The notes: generated from the letters alone by a model not told the origin. DNA of 11,202 nucleotides from Collinsella sp. (GCA_019419645.1 DXZN01000060.1:1-11202); one strand, 5' to 3'; shown: positions 1 through 6,743, counted from the first letter of the stretch. Made by a program: numbers and translations.

Positions 1-1159
1 GCGTCATGGGTTCGGACGCCTCGTAGATAAACTGGAAGAACGCCTGGAACACGCCGACGGTCATGTGACCGGCGACCAGCATGCTGCAGCCCACGAGCGC
101 AATCACGATCTGCGCCAGGCGACCGATAAAGCGAACCGCGGGTCCGACGGCGTTGATCATAAAGTCGGCCTTGGTACTCACGCGCGCCAGCTCGCCCGAG
201 GCCTCGTGCACCTCGGCAGAGCTCTGGTGCTCACGGTTGAATGCGCGAATCACCAAACGGCCCGAATAGCCCTCCTCGACCGCGCTCGTGATTTTGGACA
301 CCCATTCCTGACGCTCGCCCGTCACATCATGCGTACGGCGCGAAACCACCTTGGTCACCAGCAGCGATACCGCCGTAAAACCCAAAAAGATCAACGTGAG
401 CCTAACGCTATAGACGAACATCATGATGATGGCACCCGTCACGGTACCGATCGATACCAGCAGCTGCAGCAATCCGCGCTGCATACTCTCGGACATCTTG
501 TCCAAGTCGTTGGTCGCGCGGCTGACCACCTCACCGGGGCGATGTGCGTCAAAGTAGGCGAGCGGCAGGCGGCTGAGCTTTTGCGCGATGCGGTTGCGCA
601 GACGCAGGTTGAGTCGCTCGGCCACACTCGACATCAAAAAGCTCTGCAACGCATAGAACGACCCGGCAGCCGTCCAGATCAAGAAGTAGACAAAGATGGT
701 CTTGCCGCATTGGTCCCAGGTGATGCTGAAGGTGGTTCCGCTGGCAAACGCCACCTGTATATGGCCCCACAGCTCGTCGATAACATGGGCGCTATATGCC
801 GGCGCGGCGGTGTTAAAGATGACGTAGAACACGATGCTCGCAAACACGATGTAGAAGCGCCAATGGTCGCCGGCGGCCTCGCCCCACAAGCGGCGCACCG
901 TCGCCCAGGTATCGCGGGGTTTCTCGTCCTCATCCTCGTCGTCCACATCGCGCATGCGCTCTGCTTCCGCGCGGGCACGCTCGTCCTCGGCACGCTCGTT
1001 TTCCTCGTACAGCGCTTGGCGGCGAGCCTCACGCTCGGCCGCGGCCTTGGCGGCGTCATCCAGCTCGGTCGGCGCGGCAGCCTGCTCGACCGCTTCCTCG
1101 GCAGCGTCCGCAGCGGCGGCATCGATAGTGTCGCTGTGCTTCTTGAGCTCCCCGGTCAT
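1..1159 (-). CDS. ABC exporter half-transporter, second subunit (3' end outside window)
   Basis: Membrane subunit of a type IV (ABCB-like) exporter; 386 codons are visible and the ATPase domain lies beyond the left edge. The first ~85 residues are an unusual cytoplasmic extension, Ala/Glu/Arg-rich and ending in an acidic run (DVDDEDEDE, near 71-79). Hydrophobic segments follow from about residue 103 (FYIVFASIVFYVIF). The typical coupling-region motif LPLAYFDAHRPGEVVSRATND is visible, as is the later VIRAFNRE motif. The ATG is chosen because GGAGGTGA lies 6 nt upstream, inside the last codons of the preceding ABC gene, whose stop is one base away. Tight coupling to that gene implies the two proteins form a heterodimer. 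In such pairs one subunit normally keeps the catalytic Glu and switch His; since the partner lacks both, this subunit should have them, but that part is not visible. Substrate is unknown. Confidence 0.93.
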   Translation of the reverse strand, partial: MTGELKKHSDTIDAAAADAAEEAVEQAAAPTELDDAAKAAAEREARRQALYEENERAEDERARAEAERMRDVDDEDEDEKPRDTWATVRRLWGEAAGDHWRFYIVFASIVFYVIFNTAAPAYSAHVIDELWGHIQVAFASGTTFSITWDQCGKTIFVYFLIWTAAGSFYALQSFLMSSVAERLNLRLRNRIAQKLSRLPLAYFDAHRPGEVVSRATNDLDKMSESMQRGLLQLLVSIGTVTGAIIMMFVYSVRLTLIFLGFTAVSLLVTKVVSRRTHDVTGERQEWVSKITSAVEEGYSGRLVIRAFNREHQSSAEVHEASGELARVSTKADFMINAVGPAVRFIGRLAQIVIALVGCSMLVAGHMTVGVFQAFFQFIYEASEPMT

Positions 1160-1160
1160 G

Positions 1161-2897
1161 CTACTCACCTCCCTTCATTTGCGATTCCGCGATGGCGCGG
1201 TATACCTCACAGGTTTCCATAAGCTCGCCATGCGTGCCCAAGCCCACGACCTCGCCATCCTTGAGCACGACAATCTGGTCGGCGTGCAGAATCGTCGAGA
1301 TGCGCTGCGCGATGATGAGCACCGCGGCGTCGCGCGTCTCGTCCTGCAGCGCATGGCGCAGGGCCGCATCGGTCTTAAAGTCCAGGGCCGAAAAACTGTC
1401 GTCGAAGATATACAGGTCGGCGCGCTTCATGAGCGCGCGAGCAATGGCCAGGCGCTGGCGCTGACCACCCGAGAAGTTCGTACCGCCCTGGGCAACCGGG
1501 GTATCGAGCCCCTGCGGTTGATCGAGCACAAAGGTGCTCTGGGCAACCTGCAGCGCATGAAGCATGTCCGCCTCGGTCGCGTCCTCGTTGCCAAAGCGCA
1601 GATTGCTTGCCACGGTGCCCGAGAACAGCCACGCCTTCTGCGGCACATAGGCAATGCGCCCGCGAATCTCGTCTTGCGAAAGGTCGCGCAGGTCAACACC
1701 GTCCAGGCGAATGGCGCCCTTCGTGGCATCGTGAAAACGCAGCAAGAGCTTTGCCACCGTCGACTTACCCGAACCGGTCGAGCCCACGATCGCGGTGGTC
1801 TGCCCGCGACGACAGGCAAAGCTCAGGTCGCACAGGGTGTCCTCGTCGGCATCGTCAAAGCGAAACGACATGTGATCGAACACGGCGACCGCATCGGCCC
1901 CGTCCTTTGAATCGGACGCGGCCGCATCGAGCGTACGCTGGCCATCGACGATGCTCGGCTTAATCTCCAGCACCTGCTGTGCGCGGTTCAGACATGCGGC
2001 GGCACGCGGAAGCGTCAGCACAACCATCTGGGCCATCATCACAAAGAACAGGATCAGAAGCGCATACTCCAGCACCGCCGAGATGCTCGCGATCTGCATG
2101 GCGTGGGCGCCCACGCGGTTGCCGCCCACCCACAGTACCGCCACCTCGGCGATATTCATCAGAAAGAAGGTGGAGCTGTCGAGGCCCACAAACAGATGGT
2201 TGACTTTGATGGCGTTGGCGGCGTAGTCGCTAAACACCTCGTCCAGGCGCTGTTCCTCACGACGCTCCTTGTTAAACGCACGGATGACGCGTACGCCCAC
2301 GATGTTTTCGCGCAGCACCACGTTCATGCGGTCGATAAAGCTCTGCAAGCGCATAAAAATCGGAGCCGCGTTGGCAACCGTAAAGACCGCCGCAACCAGC
2401 ACGATCGCAACCACGACGCCCAGAAGCATGCCCATGGCCGGATCGATGAGCCAGGCGAAGATGATGCCTGCCACCGCCAGGAACGGCACCGGCAGCACCA
2501 GCTGAATGGTCTGCAGAATCGCCTGCTGAATCACGTTGATGTCGTTGAGCGAGCGCGTGATCATCGAACCCGTGCCAAAGCGCTCAAAGTCACTGGCAGA
2601 CAGCTCGAGCGACTTGTCGTAGACGGCATTGCGGATATCGCAGGCCACGTTGGCGGCCAGGCGCGCCGAAAGATAGCAGCCCAACACCGCGCCGCCGCTG
2701 GCCATGCCGGTCGCGATAAGCATGTAGAGACCGTTGCGCAAAATGTAGTCGACATCGCCCGTGGTGATACCGGTGTTGACCATGTTCGCCAACATCGTGG
2801 GTACCAGCAGTGTGCCGACGTTGTCGATTAGCAGCACCAACAACGTCACCGCGACAAGCCTGCGATACGGCTTCATAAACCTCATTAAGAGTCGCAC
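1161..2897 (-). CDS. ABC exporter half-transporter, first subunit, with degenerate ATP site
   Basis: Full-length half-exporter (578 aa): a six-helix membrane domain over roughly residues 10-300 and an ATPase domain over ~335-578. Visible motifs are Walker A GSTGSGKST (372-380), Q-loop Q420, signature FSGGQ (475-479) and Walker B LYIFDD (495-500). The residue after the Walker B Asp is Asp500 rather than the catalytic Glu, and the switch position is Gln531 (IIAQRIST) rather than His. This pairing is known from the degenerate-site subunit of heterodimeric exporters such as LmrCD, BmrCD and TM287/288. It sits between marR and the second half-transporter, so the likely role is MarR-controlled export of a toxic or signalling compound. 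The start shown is GTG, overlapping the end of marR by 13 bases. An ATG four codons later (2885), overlapping the marR TAA as TAATG, is an alternative giving 574 aa; a GAGGGGGAG ribosome site fits the GTG spacing better. Confidence 0.95.
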   Translation of the reverse strand: MRLLMRFMKPYRRLVAVTLLVLLIDNVGTLLVPTMLANMVNTGITTGDVDYILRNGLYMLIATGMASGGAVLGCYLSARLAANVACDIRNAVYDKSLELSASDFERFGTGSMITRSLNDINVIQQAILQTIQLVLPVPFLAVAGIIFAWLIDPAMGMLLGVVVAIVLVAAVFTVANAAPIFMRLQSFIDRMNVVLRENIVGVRVIRAFNKERREEQRLDEVFSDYAANAIKVNHLFVGLDSSTFFLMNIAEVAVLWVGGNRVGAHAMQIASISAVLEYALLILFFVMMAQMVVLTLPRAAACLNRAQQVLEIKPSIVDGQRTLDAAASDSKDGADAVAVFDHMSFRFDDADEDTLCDLSFACRRGQTTAIVGSTGSGKSTVAKLLLRFHDATKGAIRLDGVDLRDLSQDEIRGRIAYVPQKAWLFSGTVASNLRFGNEDATEADMLHALQVAQSTFVLDQPQGLDTPVAQGGTNFSGGQRQRLAIARALMKRADLYIFDDSFSALDFKTDAALRHALQDETRDAAVLIIAQRISTILHADQIVVLKDGEVVGLGTHGELMETCEVYRAIAESQMKGGE

Positions 2898-3385
2898 GAC
2901 TCCCCCTCACCTTGATTCTCGGCCTGGCTCTCGGCAGCGATATGCTGCTTAAAGGCATCGCACTCATCGCCGAGCGCATGGGAAAATTTTCCGATTAGGC
3001 GCATGATTTCGCGTTGCTCACACGGCTCAAGCGCGCCAAAGGCTCGCTGCTCGGCCTTGAGTGCCGGCAGCGCATAACGCTCGGCAAACCGCATGCCCGC
3101 TTCGGTCAAACGCACAACCTTGTTCTTACGGCTGCCTTCGGCAAACTCCAACGTTGCAAAGTCCCGCGCCGTCAAGGTTTTAATGGCCGAGTTGATGGTC
3201 TGCTTGCTGTAGAACCATTCGCTCGTCAGGCGGCTTACGGCAATACTGCCGCCCGCCGTGCTGGTATCGACGAGCATCCAGTAAGCGCAGTCCGAAAGAC
3301 CGCAGGCGCGCGAGAACTCCAAATAGATATGGTCGAGTCCATTGAGCAACCGGTCGAAGTCGACCAGCGCAACCGCACTATTCAT
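2885..3385 (-). CDS. MarR-family transcriptional regulator
   Basis: Winged-helix regulator of 166 aa, within the usual MarR length. An N-terminal helix (about 6-30) and a C-terminal helical region (about 97-145) would form the dimer interface. The DNA-binding core lies at ~48-95: the recognition helix is SKQTINSAIKTL (60-71) and the wing is FAEGSRKNKVVRLTE (81-95). Proteins of this family usually repress their own operon and release DNA on binding a phenolic or drug-like ligand. The gene is first in a three-gene operon with two ABC half-exporters and its stop overlaps the next start, so it very likely controls them. The ATG has GGTGGGA 4 nt upstream. The C-terminal ~20 residues are acidic and look disordered. 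The specific ligand cannot be read from sequence. Confidence 0.9.
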   Translation of the reverse strand: MNSAVALVDFDRLLNGLDHIYLEFSRACGLSDCAYWMLVDTSTAGGSIAVSRLTSEWFYSKQTINSAIKTLTARDFATLEFAEGSRKNKVVRLTEAGMRFAERYALPALKAEQRAFGALEPCEQREIMRLIGKFSHALGDECDAFKQHIAAESQAENQGEGESCDS

Positions 3386-3403
3386 CTATCCCACCATTCG
3401 ATT

Positions 3404-3452
3404 GTCCGATTTTTGACCAATTTTGTATCTCTAGATTAGTCCGAGTTTTGAC
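3404..3452. promoter_or_regulatory. Tandem candidate MarR operators
   Basis: GTCCGATTTTTGAC (3404-3417) and GTCCGAGTTTTGAC (3439-3452) match at 13 of 14 bases and are 35 bp apart in direct orientation. The upstream copy fills the spacer between the -35 and -10 boxes; the other lies just downstream of the -10. The latter is also flanked by ATTG (3401-3404) and CAAT (3418-3421), a partial dyad. The placement is what an autorepressor binding site would show; binding by the adjacent MarR protein is inferred. Confidence 0.45.
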
Positions 3453-3461
3453 TATCGTCAA
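3433..3461 (-). promoter_or_regulatory. Probable promoter of the marR-ABC operon
   Basis: On the minus strand TTGACG (complement of 3456-3461) and TAATCT (complement of 3433-3438) are separated by exactly 17 bp, upstream of the marR ATG by about 50 bp. The -35 box is 5/6 consensus and the -10 box is weak. The -35 also forms one arm of the inverted repeat TTGACTATCGTCAA (3448-3461). Confidence 0.5.
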
Positions 3462-3504
3462 CAGGCTCTCCGCAAATGCTTGCACTTTTATGGCCTATCG
3501 GCAG

Positions 3505-3540
3505 AAAAAGACCGCCGGCGCGGGGGCAGCGCCAGCGGTC
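3505..3540 (-). terminator. Intrinsic terminator of the 96-residue protein gene
   Basis: GACCGCCGGCGC (3510-3521) pairs with GCGCCAGCGGTC (3529-3540) around a 7-nt loop, with one C-A mismatch. On the minus strand the stem is followed by TTTTT (complement of 3505-3509). It lies 26 bp after the stop of the upstream gene and separates it from the marR promoter. Confidence 0.8.
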
Positions 3541-3566
3541 ACGTGAAAATCGGGTTTTATTGCCCG

Positions 3567-3857
3567 TTAAGCGGCGACGGCCTCATAGACCGTAGCGCCC
3601 GAGAAGCTGTCATGCAGGCTCTTGCCGGCAATCCACGGCAGCTCGACGACCTCGCAGACCGTATTGACCAGCTCGGAGCAGTCAGTAAAGTGGCCCTTGT
3701 CGTTGAGGGCCTCGCAATCCTGAACACGCCAATAGCCATCGGTGTGCGTGATGTAGTACTCGTGATCATCAATCGTCACAAAAGCGCGCGTCTTGGAACG
3801 CAGCAGCTTCAGAAATCCTTCGAAGTCGGTCTCGACGACATCTCCAGCCTGGAACAT
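3567..3857 (-). CDS. Small hypothetical protein, 96 aa
   Basis: I do not recognise this family. The protein starts MFQAGDVVETDFEGFLKLLR and is soluble-looking, acidic, with no signal peptide or membrane segment. It has alternating short strands and aromatic residues (HEYYITHTDGYWRV, about 33-46) and three cysteines (about 50, 62 and 70), so it could be a small beta-rich fold. The ATG is chosen because a near-perfect GGAGGT lies 6 nt upstream; an in-frame ATG at 3893 has no ribosome site and would add a low-complexity Gly/Arg leader. The gene has its own terminator and is divergent from the nitroreductase, so it is a single-gene unit. It is probably real given the ribosome site, codon bias and terminator; function unknown. 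Confidence 0.77.
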   Translation of the reverse strand: MFQAGDVVETDFEGFLKLLRSKTRAFVTIDDHEYYITHTDGYWRVQDCEALNDKGHFTDCSELVNTVCEVVELPWIAGKSLHDSFSGATVYEAVAA

Positions 3858-4011
3858 GATGTTACCTCCTGGCCCGGCGCCACCACGGCGCATTGATAAA
3901 CGTTGGTACTCCTTTAGTAAAACCTTTATCAGAGGTTATGCGTTCGTCATTTAGGCAAGTGGTAAAAAACCGCAGGGTAGACGGGATAAAACGTTTAACC
4001 ATCCCATTTGT

Positions 4012-4040
4012 TTGTCACATTCTGAAGGTACTTTTATGCA
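4012..4040 (+). promoter_or_regulatory. Possible promoter of the nitroreductase gene
   Basis: TTGTCA (4012-4017) and TATGCA (4035-4040) are separated by 17 bp in the AT-rich space between two divergent genes (3858-4151). The -35 is 5/6 consensus, the -10 only 3/6. The predicted start falls just before a 12-bp palindrome. No convincing promoter was found for the divergent minus-strand gene. The same space holds inverted arms TGATAAA (3894-3900) and TTTATCA (3925-3931), and GGGAT (3983-3987) with ATCCC (4001-4005). Confidence 0.33.
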
Positions 4041-4049
4041 AACCTACTT

Positions 4050-4061
4050 TTCCAATTGGAA
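4050..4061. promoter_or_regulatory. Perfect 12-bp palindrome, candidate operator
   Basis: TTCCAATTGGAA is a perfect palindrome ~90 bp upstream of the nitroreductase ATG and just downstream of the predicted transcription start. The position suits a repressor site; the protein that would bind is unknown. Confidence 0.33.
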
Positions 4062-4151
4062 TCTACCCTTTTGGCCGGGCAATTGACCGTCTATCGTTTG
4101 AGCCCGACGGGTATGAACGGGGCATCTGCAACGCCACCGCAAGGAGACACC

Positions 4152-4673
4152 ATGGAGACTATCGAAGCACTCATCCACCGCCGCAGCTGCCGCAAATACA
4201 GCGATCGTCCCGTCGAGGTCGAAAAGCTTGCACGTATTATCGAAGCTGGCCAATATGCACCGAGCGGCATGGGCCGCCAACCGGTGACGTTTGTCGCCGT
4301 CACCGACCCCGCGACCGTCGAGCGTCTCTCACAGCTCAACGCCCAGGTCATGGGCAGCAACGGCGACCCCTTCTATGGCGCCAAGACCGTTGTGGTGGTG
4401 CTGGTTGACCGCAGCGTGCCCACGCATCTGGAAGACGGCTCGCTCGCCATGGGCAACTTGCTCAACGCCGCCTATGCACTGGGTGTCGATTCGTGCTGGA
4501 TTCACCGCGCGCATGAGGTCTTTGACTCGCCCGAGGGCCTGGAGCTGCTGGCCAGCTGGGGCCTGCCCGCCGACGGCAGCCTGCGCGGTGTCGGTCACTG
4601 CATTCTGGGCTATGCCGAGGACACGCTACCCGAGGCAAAGCCGCGCCGCGACAACGTGGTGTATGTAAAGTAA
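4152..4673 (+). CDS. Nitroreductase-family FMN oxidoreductase
   Basis: 173 aa, the length of compact nitroreductase-fold proteins, which act as FMN-binding homodimers reducing nitro compounds, quinones or flavins with NAD(P)H. The N-terminal RRSCRKY (10-16) is the usual phosphate-binding Arg-rich stretch. APSGMGRQP (36-44) is the family's A-P-S-G-x-N-x-Q-P-like loop, with Arg42 where Asn is common. DGSLAMGNLLNAAYALGVDS (95-114) is the conserved dimer/FMN helix, and GHCILGYA (148-155) is the C-terminal strand. The ATG is preceded by AAGGAGA with 5 nt spacing. An in-frame extension upstream to 4056 lacks a ribosome site and would run through the palindrome. It is monocistronic: a hairpin follows 6 bp after the stop and the next gene is convergent. 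The physiological substrate is not predictable. Confidence 0.93.
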   Translation: METIEALIHRRSCRKYSDRPVEVEKLARIIEAGQYAPSGMGRQPVTFVAVTDPATVERLSQLNAQVMGSNGDPFYGAKTVVVVLVDRSVPTHLEDGSLAMGNLLNAAYALGVDSCWIHRAHEVFDSPEGLELLASWGLPADGSLRGVGHCILGYAEDTLPEAKPRRDNVVYVK

Positions 4674-4679
4674 TTAGTT

Positions 4680-4701
4680 CCGCCGTTCTAACGAACGGCG
4701 G
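4680..4701. terminator. Hairpin between convergent genes, probable bidirectional terminator
   Basis: CCGCCGTTC (4680-4688) and GAACGGCGG (4693-4701) form a perfect 9-bp stem with a TAAC loop, between the nitroreductase stop and the stop of the convergent membrane-protein gene. Neither strand has a proper T tract, so efficiency is uncertain. Confidence 0.55.
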
Positions 4702-4714
4702 ACCCGCTTGCAAC

Positions 4715-5290
4715 TTATCTTGCCGGTGGAGTTGTCGTCGTTTCGTTCGTTTGAGTCGTTTCGGCGCCGTCGCCCTGTTCGCCGTCGTCCTTTTGAGCGT
4801 CGGCGATGGTGGAGGCTGCCGCAACGATACCGCGCTGGGGCACGACGCCCGTCTGGGTCTGAGCGCCCTCGACAATTTCTGTGCCTGCATGCGCGAGCTC
4901 GGGCGATTTAAACATCGCGTCCAAGTTGGCACCGTCGCCGGCGTAGCCAAGCGCAGCGAGTGCGATGACGATCACTGCAACGACGACCGCGATCGGAACA
5001 TAACGATGCCAACCAGCCGGATTGAGTCCGCTGCGACGAGCCGCCCCGCGGCTGATGTAGCCGAGCGTGCCGTCGTGCTTGAGCTTTGAGCCCACCACGC
5101 GTTTGCGGTCCCACAGCGAGGACTCTGCCTGCATTGCCAAGCGGGCACCTGTCGAAGGATAGCCGTATTTAGTGCGCTTGAACGAGCCGTCAAACCCCGA
5201 GGCGTGTTTGCCCCACGTCACCGATGTTGTGCGTCGGTTAACCGGCGCGGCGCTCCGCCTTCTGCGGCTCGGTTTTGTAGTCTCAGCCAT
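4715..5290 (-). CDS. Single-pass membrane protein of unknown function, 191 aa
   Basis: I do not recognise a family. The layout is clear: a strongly basic N-terminal region (RRRRS at 8-12 and many Arg/Lys through ~96), one membrane segment at about 98-118 (YVPIAVVVAVIVIALAALGYA), and a C-terminal tail of ~70 residues rich in Ala, Gln, Asp and Thr that ends in a Thr-rich stretch (TTQTNETTTTPPAR). The positive-inside rule puts the N-terminus in the cytoplasm and the tail outside. No enzymatic motif is seen. The start at 5290 is preferred over an in-frame GTG at 5344, because the latter would overlap the predicted -10 box. The ribosome site (GGGGGC) is weak. It is a single gene, with its own candidate promoter and a convergent neighbour. 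Confidence 0.77.
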   Translation of the reverse strand: MAETTKPSRRRRSAAPVNRRTTSVTWGKHASGFDGSFKRTKYGYPSTGARLAMQAESSLWDRKRVVGSKLKHDGTLGYISRGAARRSGLNPAGWHRYVPIAVVVAVIVIALAALGYAGDGANLDAMFKSPELAHAGTEIVEGAQTQTGVVPQRGIVAAASTIADAQKDDGEQGDGAETTQTNETTTTPPAR

Positions 5291-5334
5291 ACGCCCCCGC
5301 ACGCCGTAACCAAATCGAAACAATAACGCTTTGG

Positions 5335-5363
5335 ACTGTAGCACACGCGTCGCGCGCGGTCAC
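5335..5363 (-). promoter_or_regulatory. Probable promoter of the single-pass membrane protein gene
   Basis: On the minus strand GTGACC (complement of 5358-5363) and TACAGT (complement of 5335-5340) are 17 bp apart, each 4/6 consensus. Transcription would start near 5328, giving a ~38-nt leader to the ATG at 5290. Confidence 0.42.
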
Positions 5364-5374
5364 GGGCGCCTCGC

Positions 5375-6592
5375 TCAACGGTCATCGTCCTTCAGTAAGC
5401 ACCACAGCGTTGTTCGGCTTATGCCCAGCACCTCCGCCGCACGGGTTCGGTTGCCGTGGAGATGATCTACAACCAGATGCGCGATATCTCGCTCGGTATC
5501 GGCCAGCGGTCGCAGGATATACAGGTCGCTTTCGAGTGTCGGGGCGCCAAAGGTTGCGGTCTTAATCACGTCCTCTTGGGCTAGCACTTCCTCCGCCACA
5601 GCGCGATCCACCGTGCCCGCCCCCACCAATATATACAGTCGTTCCGAGACCTCGCGGAGCTGCAGATAATTGCGCGGCCAGCGGTAAGCATCGAGCGCCT
5701 TCGTCGCCGCGGCAGACAGCGTGGGCGCTGCCGTCCCAAATGCACCAGCGAGATATTCCAAATAGCGCGCAACCTTCGTCGACGCGGCTCCCTGCTCGGC
5801 GATTGCCGGCGCCACGCTCACCGCACAGGCGAAACGCTCGGTCACAAAGGCGGCCTGATCGCTTTCGCTGCCGCCCGGCATGTCATTCGCCGTCAGTACC
5901 ACATGGCAGCGCATCGCCAACGCGGTGTCGGCCATCGTGGAAACGAGCTCGCGGAGGCGCTGGGGGCCAACCGCATTCCAGCCCGCAATGCAAAGTGTCA
6001 GCCCCGTTTGGAACAACGGCGATTCGGCGCTTTTGAGCACGTGGCGCCAGCCGCGATCGGTAAGCTCATCGAGCGCAACGGCAACAAAGGGCTGATCGGC
6101 AAAAGGACCGTCCAGATAGAGGCGCTTGGCGATCTCGACCTGACCCGCTCCCAGCTCGCCCTCGAGCATAAGGGGCACGCCGCGCGCGTAGCTCTCGGCG
6201 ACCGGCGCAGCTAACGAGGCCGCCCCCTCAACGATGCCGTACGCGCTCGATTCGTAGCGGGCCTCAACTTCGTCGGCGTTGAGCCACTCGATGCCCGCAT
6301 GTGCCGCGGCGCCGCGCACCTCGCGGACCACGACGACCCAAAGGCCCCCGCCCTCTTTGTCGGTGGGGCGAACGGTCAGGCTCAGGCGCGTACCCGCACG
6401 CCCCATAACCAGACGCGCGCCGTCTCCTATACGGTCGAGGCGCTCAGCGACAAAAGCCGCCACATCCCGCTCAAGCGCCGCGTCATTCATGGTCGAAATC
6501 GCGACGTCCCCACGCGCATCGATTGCCAATGCCGAGGCCCCGGCAGCAGCCAGGGCCTCGGTCAAGATGTTCAGCTTGGCATCGCTATTCAT
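5375..6592 (-). CDS. Fis-type HTH regulator with degenerate AAA+ (NtrC-like) domain
   Basis: 405 aa arranged like a bacterial enhancer-binding protein but with the engine lost. The C-terminus is a clear Fis-type HTH (about 366-402: ERDIAHLVVDHLHGNRTRAA then LGISRTTLWCLL). The WPRNYLQLREV segment (305-315) matches the WPGNxREL motif that ends NtrC-type AAA+ domains. The Walker A site reads GELGAGQ (145-151) instead of GxxGxGK, so the nucleotide-binding Lys is Gln151. No GAFTGA loop (sigma-54 contact) is seen, and the Walker B region reads LTLCIAGWNAV (198-208) without the acidic pair. It therefore probably binds DNA without ATP-driven sigma-54 activation. The N-terminal ~115 residues resemble a small sensory domain of no recognised type. 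The ATG at 6592 follows a GGGG ribosome site; the in-frame extension to 6793 runs through intergenic-looking sequence. Targets are unknown; yeiH-like and the membrane protein are neighbours. Confidence 0.85.
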   Translation of the reverse strand: MNSDAKLNILTEALAAAGASALAIDARGDVAISTMNDAALERDVAAFVAERLDRIGDGARLVMGRAGTRLSLTVRPTDKEGGGLWVVVVREVRGAAAHAGIEWLNADEVEARYESSAYGIVEGAASLAAPVAESYARGVPLMLEGELGAGQVEIAKRLYLDGPFADQPFVAVALDELTDRGWRHVLKSAESPLFQTGLTLCIAGWNAVGPQRLRELVSTMADTALAMRCHVVLTANDMPGGSESDQAAFVTERFACAVSVAPAIAEQGAASTKVARYLEYLAGAFGTAAPTLSAAATKALDAYRWPRNYLQLREVSERLYILVGAGTVDRAVAEEVLAQEDVIKTATFGAPTLESDLYILRPLADTERDIAHLVVDHLHGNRTRAAEVLGISRTTLWCLLKDDDR

Positions 6593-6642
6593 GATTTGCC
6601 CCTGTCCGCGGCGACGCGCAACCGCCGACGGTCGCACGACCG

Positions 6643-6680
6643 AGTGTTTCAAAATTGAACGATATTGCTCACCAAACACT
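6643..6680. promoter_or_regulatory. Inverted repeat upstream of the Fis-HTH regulator
   Basis: AGTGTTT (6643-6649) and AAACACT (6674-6680) are perfect 7-bp arms 24 bp apart, with a smaller dyad TTCAA/TTGAA (6648-6659) inside. The site lies 50-90 bp upstream of the regulator ATG, where an autoregulatory site would be expected. A TATAGT -10-like hexamer on the minus strand lies at its edge, but no good -35 was found. Confidence 0.3.
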
Positions 6681-6717
6681 ATAGGGCAGAAAGCGCCGTC
6701 CTGCGAGTATAGGTGTT

Positions 6718-6743
6718 GCCCCGCATCGCCATCCTGGCGGGGC
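6718..6743 (-). terminator. Weak candidate terminator downstream of the YeiH-like gene
   Basis: GCCCCGC (6718-6724) pairs with GCGGGGC (6737-6743). An alternative inner pairing CGCCA/TGGCG exists. No T tract follows on the minus strand and the hairpin is 115 bp past the yeiH-like stop, so read-through into the regulator gene is possible. The rest of 6593-6858 shows no gene. Confidence 0.35.

Noticed and set aside
65..1222. Plus-strand open frame of 385 codons
   Set aside because: It is the shadow of the ABC half-transporter on the minus strand, whose reading shows clear exporter motifs.
3858..3893. Longer start for the 96-residue protein (ATG at 3893)
   Set aside because: The ATG at 3857 has a near-perfect ribosome site, while the upstream one has none and adds a Gly/Arg-rich leader.
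3480..3896. Plus-strand 138-codon open frame opposite the 96-residue gene
   Set aside because: It begins inside the terminator region, has no ribosome site, and the minus-strand gene has both a ribosome site and terminator.
5291..5344. Upstream GTG start for the single-pass membrane protein
   Set aside because: It overlaps the predicted -10 box and the added residues look non-coding.
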